Shown: positions 52,305-60,248 of the stretch, piece by piece
Layout: each line of letters begins with the position of its first letter
Numbering within the stretch: position 1 is the stretch's first letter
Source of the DNA: a virus
IMG/VR virus record: IMGVR_UViG_3300032163_000004
Span: 1 to 64,000 of that record
Length of the DNA: 64,000 nucleotides
Strand: one strand, 5' to 3'
Program-made: the position numbers and the translations under genes
The notes under the pieces: generated by a model
Database searches by the model: none
What the model was told of the DNA's origin: nothing
Seen by the model: the letters and a program-made list of their open reading frames with translations, nothing else

Positions 52305-54203
52305 GTGAAAAAGAAAATCGCTGAAATAGTAGAATTGTTGATGAAGGCTAAGGAAGCCTATTACAATGATGTACCAATTATGTCTGATGAAGAGTTTGAT
52401 AGAATGGAAGATGAGTTACGAGATCTTGATCCGGAAAATTCTTACTTCTCCATTGTTGGAACTCAAGTTACTAGTAGAGTAAAAGTTCGCCATGAAATTC
52501 CTATGTTATCTTGTGACAAAGCCAAAAATATTGAGGGCGCTTTGCAATGGCTCCAGAAGCTAGGTTTGGAAGACGAATCTATAGTAATAGAACCAAAGAT
52601 AGATGGTCTATCCTGTTCTCTCCTTTATGAGAAGGGGAAGTTAGTTAGGATAGCCACAAGGGGAGATGGATACATAGGTCAGAACATTACTCACATAGTC
52701 AATTTTGTTAAAAGTATTCCCAAAAAAATAACCTATCAGGAACTTGGCACTAAGGAAGTTCGTGGAGAACTTTATCTTCCAAAGAAAACTAATCTATCGA
52801 ATCCTGATGAAAAACCTTTGAGGAGTTTGGCTGTCGGTCTTATTAATCGAAAAGACTCTAACTTAGAAGATTTAGGATTTCTTCATTTTGTAAGCTATCA
52901 GCTTTTGGGGACCGATTTCCAATATGAAGATGAAAAGCTGGATGTTCTTTATTCTAACAAATTTGAAGTTATTGATTTTGTAGTTATACCTACTAAAAAT
53001 ACTTTGGAAGAATATTATAATAAGTATCTTAATGAACTTCGGGAAAAATGGAGTTATGAAACTGATGGGTTAGTCCTTGTTGTTAGAGATACCAAAAAGT
53101 GGAGTGATCTTGATTCAAAGTATGTAGTTCGTCATCATCATTTCTATAATATAGCTTTTAAAGCTCCTTCTCTAAGTAAAGAAACCATTCTTGAAAATAT
53201 AGAATGGAATGTAAGTAGATTTGGAAATGTCATCCCGGTTGCTATTGTGAAAGCCGTTATTATTGGAGGAACTTCTATCACCAGAAGCTCTTTAAATAAT
53301 GTGGAATATGTAGAAGAATTAGGTTTGAGGGTTGGGGACAGAGTAGTAATTGAAAGAGCTAATGATGTGATTCCATATTTTAAAGAGAATCTAAGTAAGA
53401 CTGAAAGAAGTAGAAGTAAAGGTTCTTTAAAATGGGAAAATGAAGAAGAGCTGTTGTCTTTCTTAGGTCCAGATAATTTTTTAATTCCGGAAAAATGTCC
53501 TTCATGTAAGGGGGTTTTAGAAAAAGTAGGTGTTCATTTAGTTTGCCTATCTAAAGAATGTCCGGAGAAGTTGATAAGACAAATTCTTCATTGGGTTCAA
53601 AAGTGTGAGATGGATGGATTATCAGAATCCTTTGTAAGAAAGCTGGTTGAATCAAAAAGGATTTCTTCTATCAAAGACCTCTATCTATTGAGAGAAAAGG
53701 ATTTTGAAGGGATAGATGGGTTTGGCCTAAAGAAGACAAAGAATGCCCTTGAGCAGATAGAGACATCTACTAAAATGTCTTTACGTCAGTTTGTTGTTAG
53801 ACTTGGCATTCCAATGGTAGGTGAGAGGGCAATGGAGAAATTGGGCATAAATAACATCTATGAACTTTTCTCCTATAAGAGTAATGACTATGTAATAAGT
53901 CATGCCTTGGAAGACTTTATAAGATGTAATAAAGTCATGATCGAAGACCTTTTGGAGGTAATTGACGTATCGCCTGAAACTCCTAAGAAGCAAGGGGTGT
54001 TAAGAATTTGTATGACCGGTACGGGACCTAAGTCAAGGAAAGAACTGATAGCTAAAATTGAAAGGGCGGGTAATACTTTCGTAGATCATGTCAGTAAAGA
54101 AACAGACATCTTGGTGTGTGAAGATGTAAACGGATCTTCAAGCAAGTTATCAAAGGCTGCGAAACTCGGTGTGAAACTTGTAAACTATCAAGACTTCTTT
54201 TAG
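52305..54203 (+). CDS. ligA: NAD-dependent DNA ligase
   Basis: 632 residues from the GTG at 52305 after GGGAGGTGAATAAA; the GTG at 52296 overlaps that site. NMN-binding Ia domain (Y-Y-N-D ... D-E-E-F-D-R), adenylation Lys98 in E-P-K-I-D-G, R-G-D-G-Y-I-G-Q, E-L-Y-L-P-K, OB fold (G-D-R-V-V-I-E-R-A), a four-Cys zinc finger (C-P-S-C ... C-L-S-K-E-C), helix-hairpin-helix repeats, and a C-terminal BRCT domain (R-I-C-M-T-G-T-G). All domains of bacterial LigA are present; cellular enzymes are about 670 residues. Seals nicks in replication using NAD. Confidence 0.95.
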   Translation: MKKKIAEIVELLMKAKEAYYNDVPIMSDEEFDRMEDELRDLDPENSYFSIVGTQVTSRVKVRHEIPMLSCDKAKNIEGALQWLQKLGLEDESIVIEPKIDGLSCSLLYEKGKLVRIATRGDGYIGQNITHIVNFVKSIPKKITYQELGTKEVRGELYLPKKTNLSNPDEKPLRSLAVGLINRKDSNLEDLGFLHFVSYQLLGTDFQYEDEKLDVLYSNKFEVIDFVVIPTKNTLEEYYNKYLNELREKWSYETDGLVLVVRDTKKWSDLDSKYVVRHHHFYNIAFKAPSLSKETILENIEWNVSRFGNVIPVAIVKAVIIGGTSITRSSLNNVEYVEELGLRVGDRVVIERANDVIPYFKENLSKTERSRSKGSLKWENEEELLSFLGPDNFLIPEKCPSCKGVLEKVGVHLVCLSKECPEKLIRQILHWVQKCEMDGLSESFVRKLVESKRISSIKDLYLLREKDFEGIDGFGLKKTKNALEQIETSTKMSLRQFVVRLGIPMVGERAMEKLGINNIYELFSYKSNDYVISHALEDFIRCNKVMIEDLLEVIDVSPETPKKQGVLRICMTGTGPKSRKELIAKIERAGNTFVDHVSKETDILVCEDVNGSSSKLSKAAKLGVKLVNYQDFF

Positions 54204-54227
54204 AAAGGAGAAGGAGGTAAAATCAAA

Positions 54228-54524
54228 ATGTCAAAGTTAAAATACTTACGGATATCTAGAACAATGAGTGAAATAAATGAAGAAGTAGAAAAGATTAATC
54301 TTCAAGTTGAGGGTATTAATGTTGCTGATATGATAGCAGCTACTACTGTAATGACATTTTGTGACTGGCTTTGTGGATTATCAGACATGACTATGTCAAG
54401 TCTTTTAGCCTTAGCAAAGTGTGGTGAAAATGCGTTAAAGAAAGGAGTTCCACCTCAGGATGTTAATTCATTTGTTCTCGATAAAATAAATAAAATGTAT
54501 TTAAAGAGTGAAATCAAAGAGTAG
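54228..54524 (+). CDS. hypothetical protein
   Basis: 98 residues, ATG after AGGAGGTAAAATCAAA. Helical; N-V-A-D-M-I-A-A-T-T-V-M-T-F-C-D-W-L-C-G-L-S-D. Follows the ligase gene by 24 bases. Not recognised. Confidence 0.6.
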   Translation: MSKLKYLRISRTMSEINEEVEKINLQVEGINVADMIAATTVMTFCDWLCGLSDMTMSSLLALAKCGENALKKGVPPQDVNSFVLDKINKMYLKSEIKE

Positions 54525-54585
54525 TTATATTTTAGTATCAAATAGTAAATAATCCAAAATCCAACTCTGCGAAAGGAGAGAAAAA

Positions 54586-54693
54586 ATGTTCACAAAAATA
54601 ATTGAATTGTTTACAAATTTGACAATGCTTGCTCTGATTGTACTATCCCTACTATTAGTTTGGAAGGTAGGACTTCAGTTCGGCACTTGGTAA
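54586..54693 (+). CDS. 35-residue single-pass membrane peptide
   Basis: ATG after GAAAGGAGAGAAAA. One hydrophobic helix (L-T-M-L-A-L-I-V-L-S-L-L-L-V-W) with short polar ends. Function unknown. Confidence 0.55.
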   Translation: MFTKIIELFTNLTMLALIVLSLLLVWKVGLQFGTW

Positions 54694-54709
54694 GAATGGA
54701 GGAGACAAG

Positions 54710-54919
54710 ATGGAGAAACTATACTATGCTGAAACTGGTTTAGGATGTTGTATTCGTGAAGCAGAAACACTTAATCTTGCCAGATCACTTGTGTTGAGGG
54801 AGGCTGGAACTTGTTCTGGCATTTCTCTTATTCGTAAGGCTACTGAAAAGGATGTTGAATGGGTACGTGCAATGGGAGGTTATGTACCTGAAGTCAAGAA
54901 AAAGGAGATGAAACTATGA
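54710..54919 (+). CDS. conserved phage protein, REA-x-T family
   Basis: 69 residues. Y-A-E-T-G-L-G-C-C-I-R-E-A-E-T, V-L-R-E-A-G-T and A-T-E-K-D-V-E-W-V-R-A-M-G-G match a small family present in many phages. RBS GGAGGAGACAAG. Role unknown. Confidence 0.68.
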   Translation: MEKLYYAETGLGCCIREAETLNLARSLVLREAGTCSGISLIRKATEKDVEWVRAMGGYVPEVKKKEMKL

Positions 54920-55092
54920 ACTGTAAAAAGTGTGGTGAAGATATTACTTTTTATGTATTTGGTATGCCAGATGATATATGCTACGGTTGTTTAACTTCAA
55001 AAGAAAAGGGTGAAGTAGTAGGAATAAATGTTGGAATTACAAGAGAACGAATACAAGAAGATGAACTTGAAGGAGGAGAACTCAAATGTTAA
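54916..55092 (+). CDS. 58-residue zinc-binding protein
   Basis: ATG overlapping the previous stop, after AAAGGAGATGAAACT. N-C-K-K-C-G-E and I-C-Y-G-C-L make a ribbon at residues 3-26. Acidic C-terminus. Overlaps the next gene. Not recognised. Confidence 0.58.
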   Translation: MNCKKCGEDITFYVFGMPDDICYGCLTSKEKGEVVGINVGITRERIQEDELEGGELKC

Positions 55093-55316
55093 AGATTAAA
55101 GAGATGTTTGCATTTGTAGCAAAAGAGAGAAAAGGTGAAGGAGTTATGGCGTCCGAAATGGTTATTGATGGAAGACTTATGTTTGTTCCGCTAGTCGGAG
55201 CAGATATTGCAAGAGTTGATTCTCTTCGACGGAAAGCAGATGAAATTTCTAGGATAACAGGAAAGCCATATAAGATTCTCCATTTTAAACTTGTAGGAGA
55301 AATTCCAAGGAGGTGA
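55086..55316 (+). CDS. conserved phage hypothetical protein
   Basis: 76 residues, ATG after GGAGGAGAACTCAA, overlapping the previous gene. F-V-A-K-E-R-K-G-E-G-V, M-F-V-P-L-V-G-A-D and A-D-E-I-S-R-I-T-G-K-P-Y are shared with other phage hypotheticals. Function unknown. Confidence 0.62.
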   Translation: MLKIKEMFAFVAKERKGEGVMASEMVIDGRLMFVPLVGADIARVDSLRRKADEISRITGKPYKILHFKLVGEIPRR

Positions 55317-55320
55317 AATT

Positions 55321-55533
55321 ATGGACGAAAGAGTTATAGTTACAAAACCTATTGTTGGAATATGTCATATGCAAGTATGTGTTGTTGAAGATGCTTCTGA
55401 TGAAGAAATCATTGATACATGTAATAAAGAAAATCCAAGTGGAACAACTGGAGGTTGGAAGCAAGTTGAAAGATATGATGTAGTTTCTTGTGATAAGTAT
55501 CCAGGAAGAAATCATATGTGTGTTGTTTGTTGA
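55321..55533 (+). CDS. conserved phage hypothetical protein
   Basis: 70 residues, ATG after AAGGAGGTGAAATT. A-S-D-E-E-I-I-D-T-C-N, G-T-T-G-G-W and a Cys/His-rich end (C-D-K-Y-P-G-R-N-H) resemble a small G-T-x-x-G-W family of phage proteins. Role unknown. Confidence 0.62.
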   Translation: MDERVIVTKPIVGICHMQVCVVEDASDEEIIDTCNKENPSGTTGGWKQVERYDVVSCDKYPGRNHMCVVC

Positions 55534-55556
55534 TATTTTAAAAGGAAGGAGTGATT

Positions 55557-55889
55557 ATGTATTACTTTGATACAAAAGCATATCAGTTAAAACTGCCAGA
55601 TATTTCCCAGTATATGCCTATTATAAGTATACTTTGTGTTGTTTTAGCACTTGTTTGTCTGGTACTTTTAATTGTTTCATCAATGATCTATCGTAGAAAC
55701 GATAAAGTATATTCCTTTAGACTTTCTCTTGTGAATACTATCTTTGAGAAATCTAAAGTAGATGAATTCAAAGATTATGAGTGGAGATTAAAAGAATTTG
55801 ATAGTATCTCCTACAGAAAAATGCTCTATATGTTTTGGAGGCGTTTAAAACCAGAAAACTTTTATAAGAACCTTGACTTTTTAGCTTAG
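55557..55889 (+). CDS. membrane-anchored protein, paralogue B
   Basis: 110 residues from the ATG at 55557 after GGAAGGAGTGATT. Membrane helix at about 22-45 (I-S-I-L-C-V-V-L-A-L-V-C). The soluble part W-R-L-K-E-F-D-S-I-S-Y-R-K-M-L-Y-M-F-W repeats the domain of 49594-49917. Function unknown. Confidence 0.62.
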   Translation: MYYFDTKAYQLKLPDISQYMPIISILCVVLALVCLVLLIVSSMIYRRNDKVYSFRLSLVNTIFEKSKVDEFKDYEWRLKEFDSISYRKMLYMFWRRLKPENFYKNLDFLA

Positions 55890-55938
55890 GGAATAAGGTT
55901 TGCTAATATTTCAGTTGTAAGAAAGGAGAGGGTTGATT

Positions 55939-56103
55939 GTGTCTCTAAAAGATTTAAAAGATTTTTGGTGGGAATCACCTCTAAAAGAAGAACCACCTCT
56001 AGTTAATAACGAGGAAGGTAATAAAGCGTTCTGTATTGCATTTATCATTGCTTTAATTCTTGTAGTCATCTTCATTGTAATAGAAAAAATCTTTCTAAAA
56101 TAA
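55939..56103 (+). CDS. 54-residue membrane protein
   Basis: GTG start after AAAGGAGAGGGTTGATT. Polar N-terminus with P-L-K-E-E-P-P-L, then one membrane helix (F-C-I-A-F-I-I-A-L-I-L-V-V-I-F-I) at the C-terminus. Function unknown. Confidence 0.55.
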   Translation: MSLKDLKDFWWESPLKEEPPLVNNEEGNKAFCIAFIIALILVVIFIVIEKIFLK

Positions 56104-56117
56104 GGAGGGGTAACTTA

Positions 56118-56552
56118 ATGGAAAAAGTCAAAGAAAAGAACAATATGTTTTGGAACCAAACCTTCGTTTTCATCATCACTGAAATATTTGGAGAGCAGGT
56201 ATTAAAAGACTATCTCAAAGATGCTAAATTAGATTCTATTAAAAATGGAGAAACAGTAATTGATAATGTTTCTTTAGATGAGTATGAAAAGAACCTCTAT
56301 AAATATATAGATGCAGTATATTCGTATCTGGAGAAGAATAAGAGGAGAATTCCCTCTGGTGAGTTAGAAGCAAAGGGAAGGGCTGTTAGTGGTCTAAGTG
56401 ATATTTGGTGGGCTCTCGTGAAACTAAGTCATTCAGACCTGCAAGATTATGAATCTATTGGTGTACGAGAAGACTTTAAAGTGATATATAGAGATAGACG
56501 TCCAGGACCTTTGGACATGTTAAATTCAATTCTTAGAGGAAATACTGATTAA
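56118..56552 (+). CDS. hypothetical protein
   Basis: 144 residues, ATG after AAGGAGGGGTAACTTA. Helical, with D-I-W-W-A-L-V-K-L-S-H-S-D-L-Q-D and F-K-V-I-Y-R-D-R-R-P-G-P. No family recognised. Last gene of the operon. Confidence 0.62.
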   Translation: MEKVKEKNNMFWNQTFVFIITEIFGEQVLKDYLKDAKLDSIKNGETVIDNVSLDEYEKNLYKYIDAVYSYLEKNKRRIPSGELEAKGRAVSGLSDIWWALVKLSHSDLQDYESIGVREDFKVIYRDRRPGPLDMLNSILRGNTD

Positions 56553-56562
56553 ATAGTCTTCT

Positions 56563-56597
56563 CTTAGGGGATATCAATTTGTCCCCTATTTTTTTTG
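56563..56597. terminator. terminator at convergent junction
   Basis: TAGGGG-atatcaatttgt-CCCCTA and T-run. Short but G-C-rich stem. Confidence 0.7.
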
Positions 56598-56619
56598 TCT
56601 GCTTAGGTACACTTCTTCT

Positions 56620-56961
56620 TTATAAACTTGTTACCTTTCCATGTTTTATAGGTCTTTTTTTATTCTTATTTACTTTCTTTGAGACTTCTCTATCAATATC
56701 TATTCCACATGATCTAGCTATATCAAGTAACCTAATGATAGTATCTGCTAGTTCTTCTTTAAAGTTACCAAAATCGTTATGTCTAACTGCTTCTGCTGCT
56801 TCACTTAGTTCTGTTACAACTAACATAAGCTTTCCTAACATTAAATCTCCCTTACTTGCAGATCTATTAGAATCAGCTTCAACATCTGGACTTATTCCAT
56901 CTGGAGTATAAAATCCTTTCTTAATTCTCCATTCTTTAATTCTATCACCGATGTCATTCAT
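56620..56961 (-). CDS. MazG-like nucleotide pyrophosphohydrolase
   Basis: 113 residues, ATG after AGGAGGATAAG. V-T-E-L-S-E-A-A-E-A-V-R-H and F-K-E-E-L-A-D-T-I-I-R-L-L-D carry the E-x-x-E and E-x-x-D metal motifs; I-D-I-D-R-E and K-R-P-I-K-H-G near the end are typical for MazG-like proteins. Longer and closer to canonical MazG than 23346. The only gene of its leftward unit. Confidence 0.8.
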   Translation of the reverse strand: MNDIGDRIKEWRIKKGFYTPDGISPDVEADSNRSASKGDLMLGKLMLVVTELSEAAEAVRHNDFGNFKEELADTIIRLLDIARSCGIDIDREVSKKVNKNKKRPIKHGKVTSL

Positions 56962-56993
56962 CTTATCCTCCTTTCTCTTTTTCTTTTAAAGTA

Positions 56994-57002
56994 TGTTCAC
57001 AT
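56994..57002 (-). promoter_or_regulatory. leftward promoter element (TGAACA)
   Basis: Minus-strand AATGTGAACATACTTTAAAAG sits about 33 bases upstream of the MazG-like start. Confidence 0.45.
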
Positions 57003-57021
57003 TAGTATATAACTATTCCAT

Positions 57022-57044
57022 TACATATATTAATTACTGAAGGG
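57022..57044 (+). promoter_or_regulatory. rightward phage promoter box
   Basis: TACATATATTAATTACTGAA then GGG, an exact copy. First gene at 57075. Confidence 0.7.
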
Positions 57045-57074
57045 ATAAAATTTTGGTTGAAAGGAGACAATTAA

Positions 57075-57287
57075 ATGATTCCATACAATTGGTCAAGTGA
57101 AGAAGAGATTTGTGTGAATAAAATTCTTCAATTAATTAGTGCTCTTAATATCAAATTATATGTAACTCCCACTACTCCAAATGAAAAAGACACGGTAACA
57201 TTGAAATCTGCTTTCTCGAAAATGACGTCATCAGTAATTGAAAGAAAAATAAAGGAATTGGTAATTTCCATAGGGATCAAGGAATAA
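57075..57287 (+). CDS. hypothetical protein
   Basis: 70 residues, ATG after GAAAGGAGACAATTAA. Helical (E-E-E-I-C-V-N-K-I-L-Q-L-I) with a T-P-T-T-P-N linker. The 90 bases to the next gene hold nothing obvious. Not recognised. Confidence 0.58.
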   Translation: MIPYNWSSEEEICVNKILQLISALNIKLYVTPTTPNEKDTVTLKSAFSKMTSSVIERKIKELVISIGIKE

Positions 57288-57377
57288 AATATTTCTTTAA
57301 AGATCTATATCTAACTTTTAGAAACAATCATCCGTGGTCTTATAGAAGGCTTATGAAACGAAAGGAGATAATAAATC

Positions 57378-57782
57378 ATGATAAGAGACATCATTGTAAC
57401 TACACCTAAAACTCAAATGAAAATTGCTGAACAGGAAGCCCTTGAATGTCTTGAAGCAATTCAAAATGGTGAAGGGGCAGCATATTTTAGAACATTCTCA
57501 AGGAAACCGAAAGATTTAGATATCGGTAGTCGTATCTTTTATGTTGAAGATGGTTTCATTCGAGGTTTTAATACAGTCGAAAAAATTGGTAAAGGAAATA
57601 TGCAATGTAGTACAACAGGTAAAAATTGGAAAGGTGAGTGTTACGTTATAATGCCAGCTCAAAATTGGAAATGGATCAAACCAATTGTAATGAAAGGTTT
57701 TCAAGGATATCATTATTTTCAAGCAACAAAAGATATGAAAATCGTAGGAGACTGGTTAGATCCTAAACCTAAAACTTTCTAG
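57378..57782 (+). CDS. conserved phage protein, possible ASCH/PUA-like fold
   Basis: 134 residues, ATG after AAAGGAGATAATAAATC. E-D-G-F-I-R-G-F-N-T-V, C-S-T-T-G-K-N-W, Y-V-I-M-P-A-Q-N-W-K-W-I and K-G-F-Q-G are shared with phage hypotheticals whose beta-barrel core suggests an ASCH- or PUA-type nucleic-acid binder. Fold assignment uncertain. Confidence 0.62.
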   Translation: MIRDIIVTTPKTQMKIAEQEALECLEAIQNGEGAAYFRTFSRKPKDLDIGSRIFYVEDGFIRGFNTVEKIGKGNMQCSTTGKNWKGECYVIMPAQNWKWIKPIVMKGFQGYHYFQATKDMKIVGDWLDPKPKTF

Positions 57783-57833
57783 AAGCAAATGAAAAAGTTA
57801 GTCCAACTAGAACTAGACGAGGAGGGGAAGAAG

Positions 57834-58046
57834 ATGAGAAGACTAACGTTGATTCAAGCCAACGAAATCGAAGATGAAATACGAAGGCTGGAAGCAGATC
57901 CGACAGTAGACAAACATGAGATACGTTTGTTTATGCAAACACCAATGCCTTGCGGTCATGCAGCGGGAAATCTTCTAACCTGCGATGATCCACCTTACGG
58001 ATGCGTAATCTGTGGAGAACCTAAAGAAGAAAAGAGGGAAGACTAA
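57834..58046 (+). CDS. small zinc-binding phage protein
   Basis: 70 residues from the ATG at 57834 after GAGGAGGGGAAGAAG; an upstream in-frame ATG at 57789 lacks a site. Helix E-I-E-D-E-I-R-R-L-E, then M-P-C-G-H-A-A-G-N-L, C-D-D-P and C-V-I-C-G, a C-G-H ... C-x2-C zinc pattern found in many phages. Function unknown. Confidence 0.65.
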   Translation: MRRLTLIQANEIEDEIRRLEADPTVDKHEIRLFMQTPMPCGHAAGNLLTCDDPPYGCVICGEPKEEKRED

Positions 58047-58252
58047 TGACATCATCTACAGAACTTCAAAGACTATTTAAGAAGTACGATATCACATCTA
58101 GAAAACATGAGGGGATAAGAGGAGATGAAATATATAACTGGGGAGTCTTTCATAAAGGACAACCAGTAGTATCATGTTTAACTAAACAACAAGTTGTTTA
58201 CTACAAAAAACATGTTCTAGAGAAACTTATGAGAAAGGAGAAATTAAAATGA
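58046..58252 (+). CDS. small conserved protein, paralogue 1
   Basis: 68 residues, ATG overlapping the previous stop. T-E-L-Q-R-L-F-K-K-Y-D-I-T, W-G-V-F-H-K-G-Q-P-V-V-S and V-V-Y-Y-K-K-H-V-L. Nearly the same protein is encoded at 60763-60960. Function unknown; duplication within the operon. Confidence 0.65.
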   Translation: MTSSTELQRLFKKYDITSRKHEGIRGDEIYNWGVFHKGQPVVSCLTKQQVVYYKKHVLEKLMRKEKLK

Positions 58253-58536
58253 TAACAAAATCTCAACGAGATGAAGATGCGAATTTTGAACTATTAAAAC
58301 ATTTCTTCTGGCGCTATCTCAGGTGGGATCAGCGTATCATTATTCTTGTTCGAGCTGCAGTAATAGGAGCTACGAAAAATCGACTTCCACAAACGATTGA
58401 ACACAATGCTTTATTGCGAGCGAAAGAAGCTGGGAAGCTTGTGTCAGTTTGGGATGATATTATGTTTTTTATCCCTCAGGAAAAGAGGATGCCAAATCCA
58501 TTTGAAAAGGAGGTAACTAAAAATGGCCTTAAGTAA
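58249..58536 (+). CDS. hypothetical protein
   Basis: 95 residues, ATGA overlap with the previous gene. D-E-D-A-N-F-E-L-L-K-H-F-F-W-R-Y and D-D-I-M-F-F-I-P-Q-E-K-R. Mostly helical. Not recognised. Confidence 0.58.
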   Translation: MITKSQRDEDANFELLKHFFWRYLRWDQRIIILVRAAVIGATKNRLPQTIEHNALLRAKEAGKLVSVWDDIMFFIPQEKRMPNPFEKEVTKNGLK

Positions 58537-59284
58537 TTGGGATACACTAACAATAGATCTTGATGGTAATGCAATTGATGGTGTTTTTACTAGTCCAAAG
58601 AGTAGGGTCCAAGTAGAGATTTATAAGAACTGGATTCACATTCAAGATCCGAAAGGGTGGCATGGTGGTGGAAGTTTTGCATCATATGTAGTTGCTCAAA
58701 TTCAACACGGCAGTTTAGTATATCACGATGTGAACATTGAAGCAATTCGAGGTCCTCAAAATGGTATTTATATCGTTTGTTGGACAGTAGAATGGATAAA
58801 AATACCACCCTCAGTGCAGACTAGAATGAACTTTCCTAAAGAAGAAGGGAAAACAGAACCGAACTACCATGGAATGATTGGTTGTGGTGTCTATGGATTC
58901 GAAGGAGGAGAATGGGTTGGAGTAAAAAAAGAGAGCCTTGAGTTTTTAAAGAACTGGGTTTCCAAGAAAGAACCAATATGGGATGAAGAAGATCTTGAAT
59001 GGACAGTAGAAAGTTTTAAAGAAGCTATCCAAGATAGAAGTAAAATGCCAGAGAGTGATATTCGAGATATGACTCCAGAACAGTACAAAGAATACTTAAA
59101 GTCGAAAACTCAATATGTTTTTGAAGAAAGAATTGCAACAGTAGATTTTTCTAAAGCTGTTCGCTTCTGTCAAGGTGATGAATATTTTGAAGGTAAATTA
59201 GGAGTAGATAAAAACGCTACTGCAGTAGGGCAAGCTGAAGAACCAATCTTTTTAAAGATGTTAGGAAAGGAGGAGGAGAAATGA
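58523..59284 (+). CDS. conserved phage protein, SNWDTL family
   Basis: 253 residues, ATG after AAAGGAGGTAACTAAAA, overlapping the previous gene. The start S-N-W-D-T-L-T-I-D-L-D-G-N, S-P-K-S-R-V-Q-V-E-I-Y-K-N-W and G-P-Q-N-G-I-Y are shared with large-phage and mycobacteriophage hypotheticals. Beta-rich first half, acidic helical second half (E-D-L-E-W-T-V-E-S-F-K-E). No known function. Confidence 0.7.
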   Translation: MALSNWDTLTIDLDGNAIDGVFTSPKSRVQVEIYKNWIHIQDPKGWHGGGSFASYVVAQIQHGSLVYHDVNIEAIRGPQNGIYIVCWTVEWIKIPPSVQTRMNFPKEEGKTEPNYHGMIGCGVYGFEGGEWVGVKKESLEFLKNWVSKKEPIWDEEDLEWTVESFKEAIQDRSKMPESDIRDMTPEQYKEYLKSKTQYVFEERIATVDFSKAVRFCQGDEYFEGKLGVDKNATAVGQAEEPIFLKMLGKEEEK

Positions 59285-59418
59285 ATAAAGATATGGATAT
59301 TTATTTTGGGACAGATGAGCATTATGAATATAAAGATGTCCCTGAAGTGGTAAGAGATAGAGTTGACGATCTTTTAGAGCCATATAGAATTAAAATAGAA
59401 GAGGAGAAAGGAGATTAG
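59281..59418 (+). CDS. 45-residue acidic hypothetical protein
   Basis: ATG after AAAGGAGGAGGAGAA, overlapping the end of the previous gene. Asp/Glu-rich, Y-F-G-T-D-E-H-Y-E-Y-K-D-V-P-E. Not recognised. Confidence 0.55.
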   Translation: MNKDMDIYFGTDEHYEYKDVPEVVRDRVDDLLEPYRIKIEEEKGD

Positions 59419-59422
59419 AATC

Positions 59423-59653
59423 GTGGGTCTTATAAAGGATGAGAATGATGCAGAATGGACTACTTTAACACACAGTGATCGACATCACGTTTGGGATTAC
59501 TGTAAGCCAGGTAGGATGGCTGAGACTTGCAGGTATCTACTTATGGGACCTAAAGGATGGGAGTGTGGTAAGACTGATCCTTCTATGAAAATACTTATTG
59601 ATAGCAGGGTCGAAAGTATGAATGCTCAAGGAGATAACTGCGAGGGTAAGTAG
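59423..59653 (+). CDS. hypothetical protein with Cys residues
   Basis: 76 residues from a GTG at 59423 after AAAGGAGATTAGAATC. H-H-V-W-D-Y-C-K-P-G, E-T-C-R-Y-L, W-E-C-G-K and C-E-G-K supply Cys/His that could bind zinc. Not recognised. Confidence 0.55.
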   Translation: MGLIKDENDAEWTTLTHSDRHHVWDYCKPGRMAETCRYLLMGPKGWECGKTDPSMKILIDSRVESMNAQGDNCEGK

Positions 59654-59680
59654 TTTGTCAAAAAAAGGAGGATGAACTAA

Positions 59681-59890
59681 ATGACAATACAACATAAAAA
59701 AGAATTTGGTATTTACCATTGGGATACTTTCGACAATGAAACGATCCTTATAGATGAAGCAGACACAATAAAACAAGCAGTCAAAAAAGTAGAAAAGCGC
59801 TACGGAGACAGAATCAGAAGTGATGGAGCAGATCAAGTTGATATAGTTGATTCTAAAGGAAACATTAAAAAGAAATTTAACGTTGGGTAA
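59681..59890 (+). CDS. hypothetical protein
   Basis: 69 residues, ATG after AAAAGGAGGATGAACTAA. F-G-I-Y-H-W-D-T-F-D-N-E-T, then a helix and D-Q-V-D-I-V-D-S-K-G. Small alpha/beta. Not recognised. Confidence 0.55.
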   Translation: MTIQHKKEFGIYHWDTFDNETILIDEADTIKQAVKKVEKRYGDRIRSDGADQVDIVDSKGNIKKKFNVG

Positions 59891-59903
59891 GAGAGAAAGA
59901 AAG

Positions 59904-59971
59904 GTAGGTCGGGACTTATTAGAGGAGTCTAAGGACAGCTAAACCCCCACAGCTAAACCTAACCGACCTAC
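59904..59971 (+). ncRNA. long-stem intergenic hairpin
   Basis: GTAGGTCGG at 59904-59912 pairs with CCGACCTAC at 59963-59971. The 50-base interior holds AGCTAAACC twice-like repeats (AGCTAAACCC and AGCTAAACCT). Same design as the elements at 962, 1599 and 28340. Role unknown. Confidence 0.5.
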
Positions 59972-59994
59972 TCCAATTTAAGGAGGCAATAAAA

Positions 59995-60225
59995 ATGAAA
60001 AAGATACCCGTTCTACTTCAACTTTTATCTTTACTTCTCAATGGTACGTTTTGGATATTTTTATCTGGGATTTCTTGTCTAATCGCTTTTGGAACTGTTA
60101 GTATAACATATTGTTATGGTAAACCATACACTATTGGAATGGCGTTTTACTACACACCTTATTGGGCTTGGATTCTTTTCGCAATAGGATTTATCTTATC
60201 TATTTATATTTTCTTTACTGAATGA
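59995..60225 (+). CDS. two-helix membrane protein
   Basis: 76 residues, ATG after AAGGAGGCAATAAAA. Membrane segments at about 8-35 and 50-74 with a polar turn (C-Y-G-K-P-Y). Function unknown. Confidence 0.6.
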   Translation: MKKIPVLLQLLSLLLNGTFWIFLSGISCLIAFGTVSITYCYGKPYTIGMAFYYTPYWAWILFAIGFILSIYIFFTE

Positions 60226-60248
60226 AGAATGAGAAGAAAGGAGAACAG

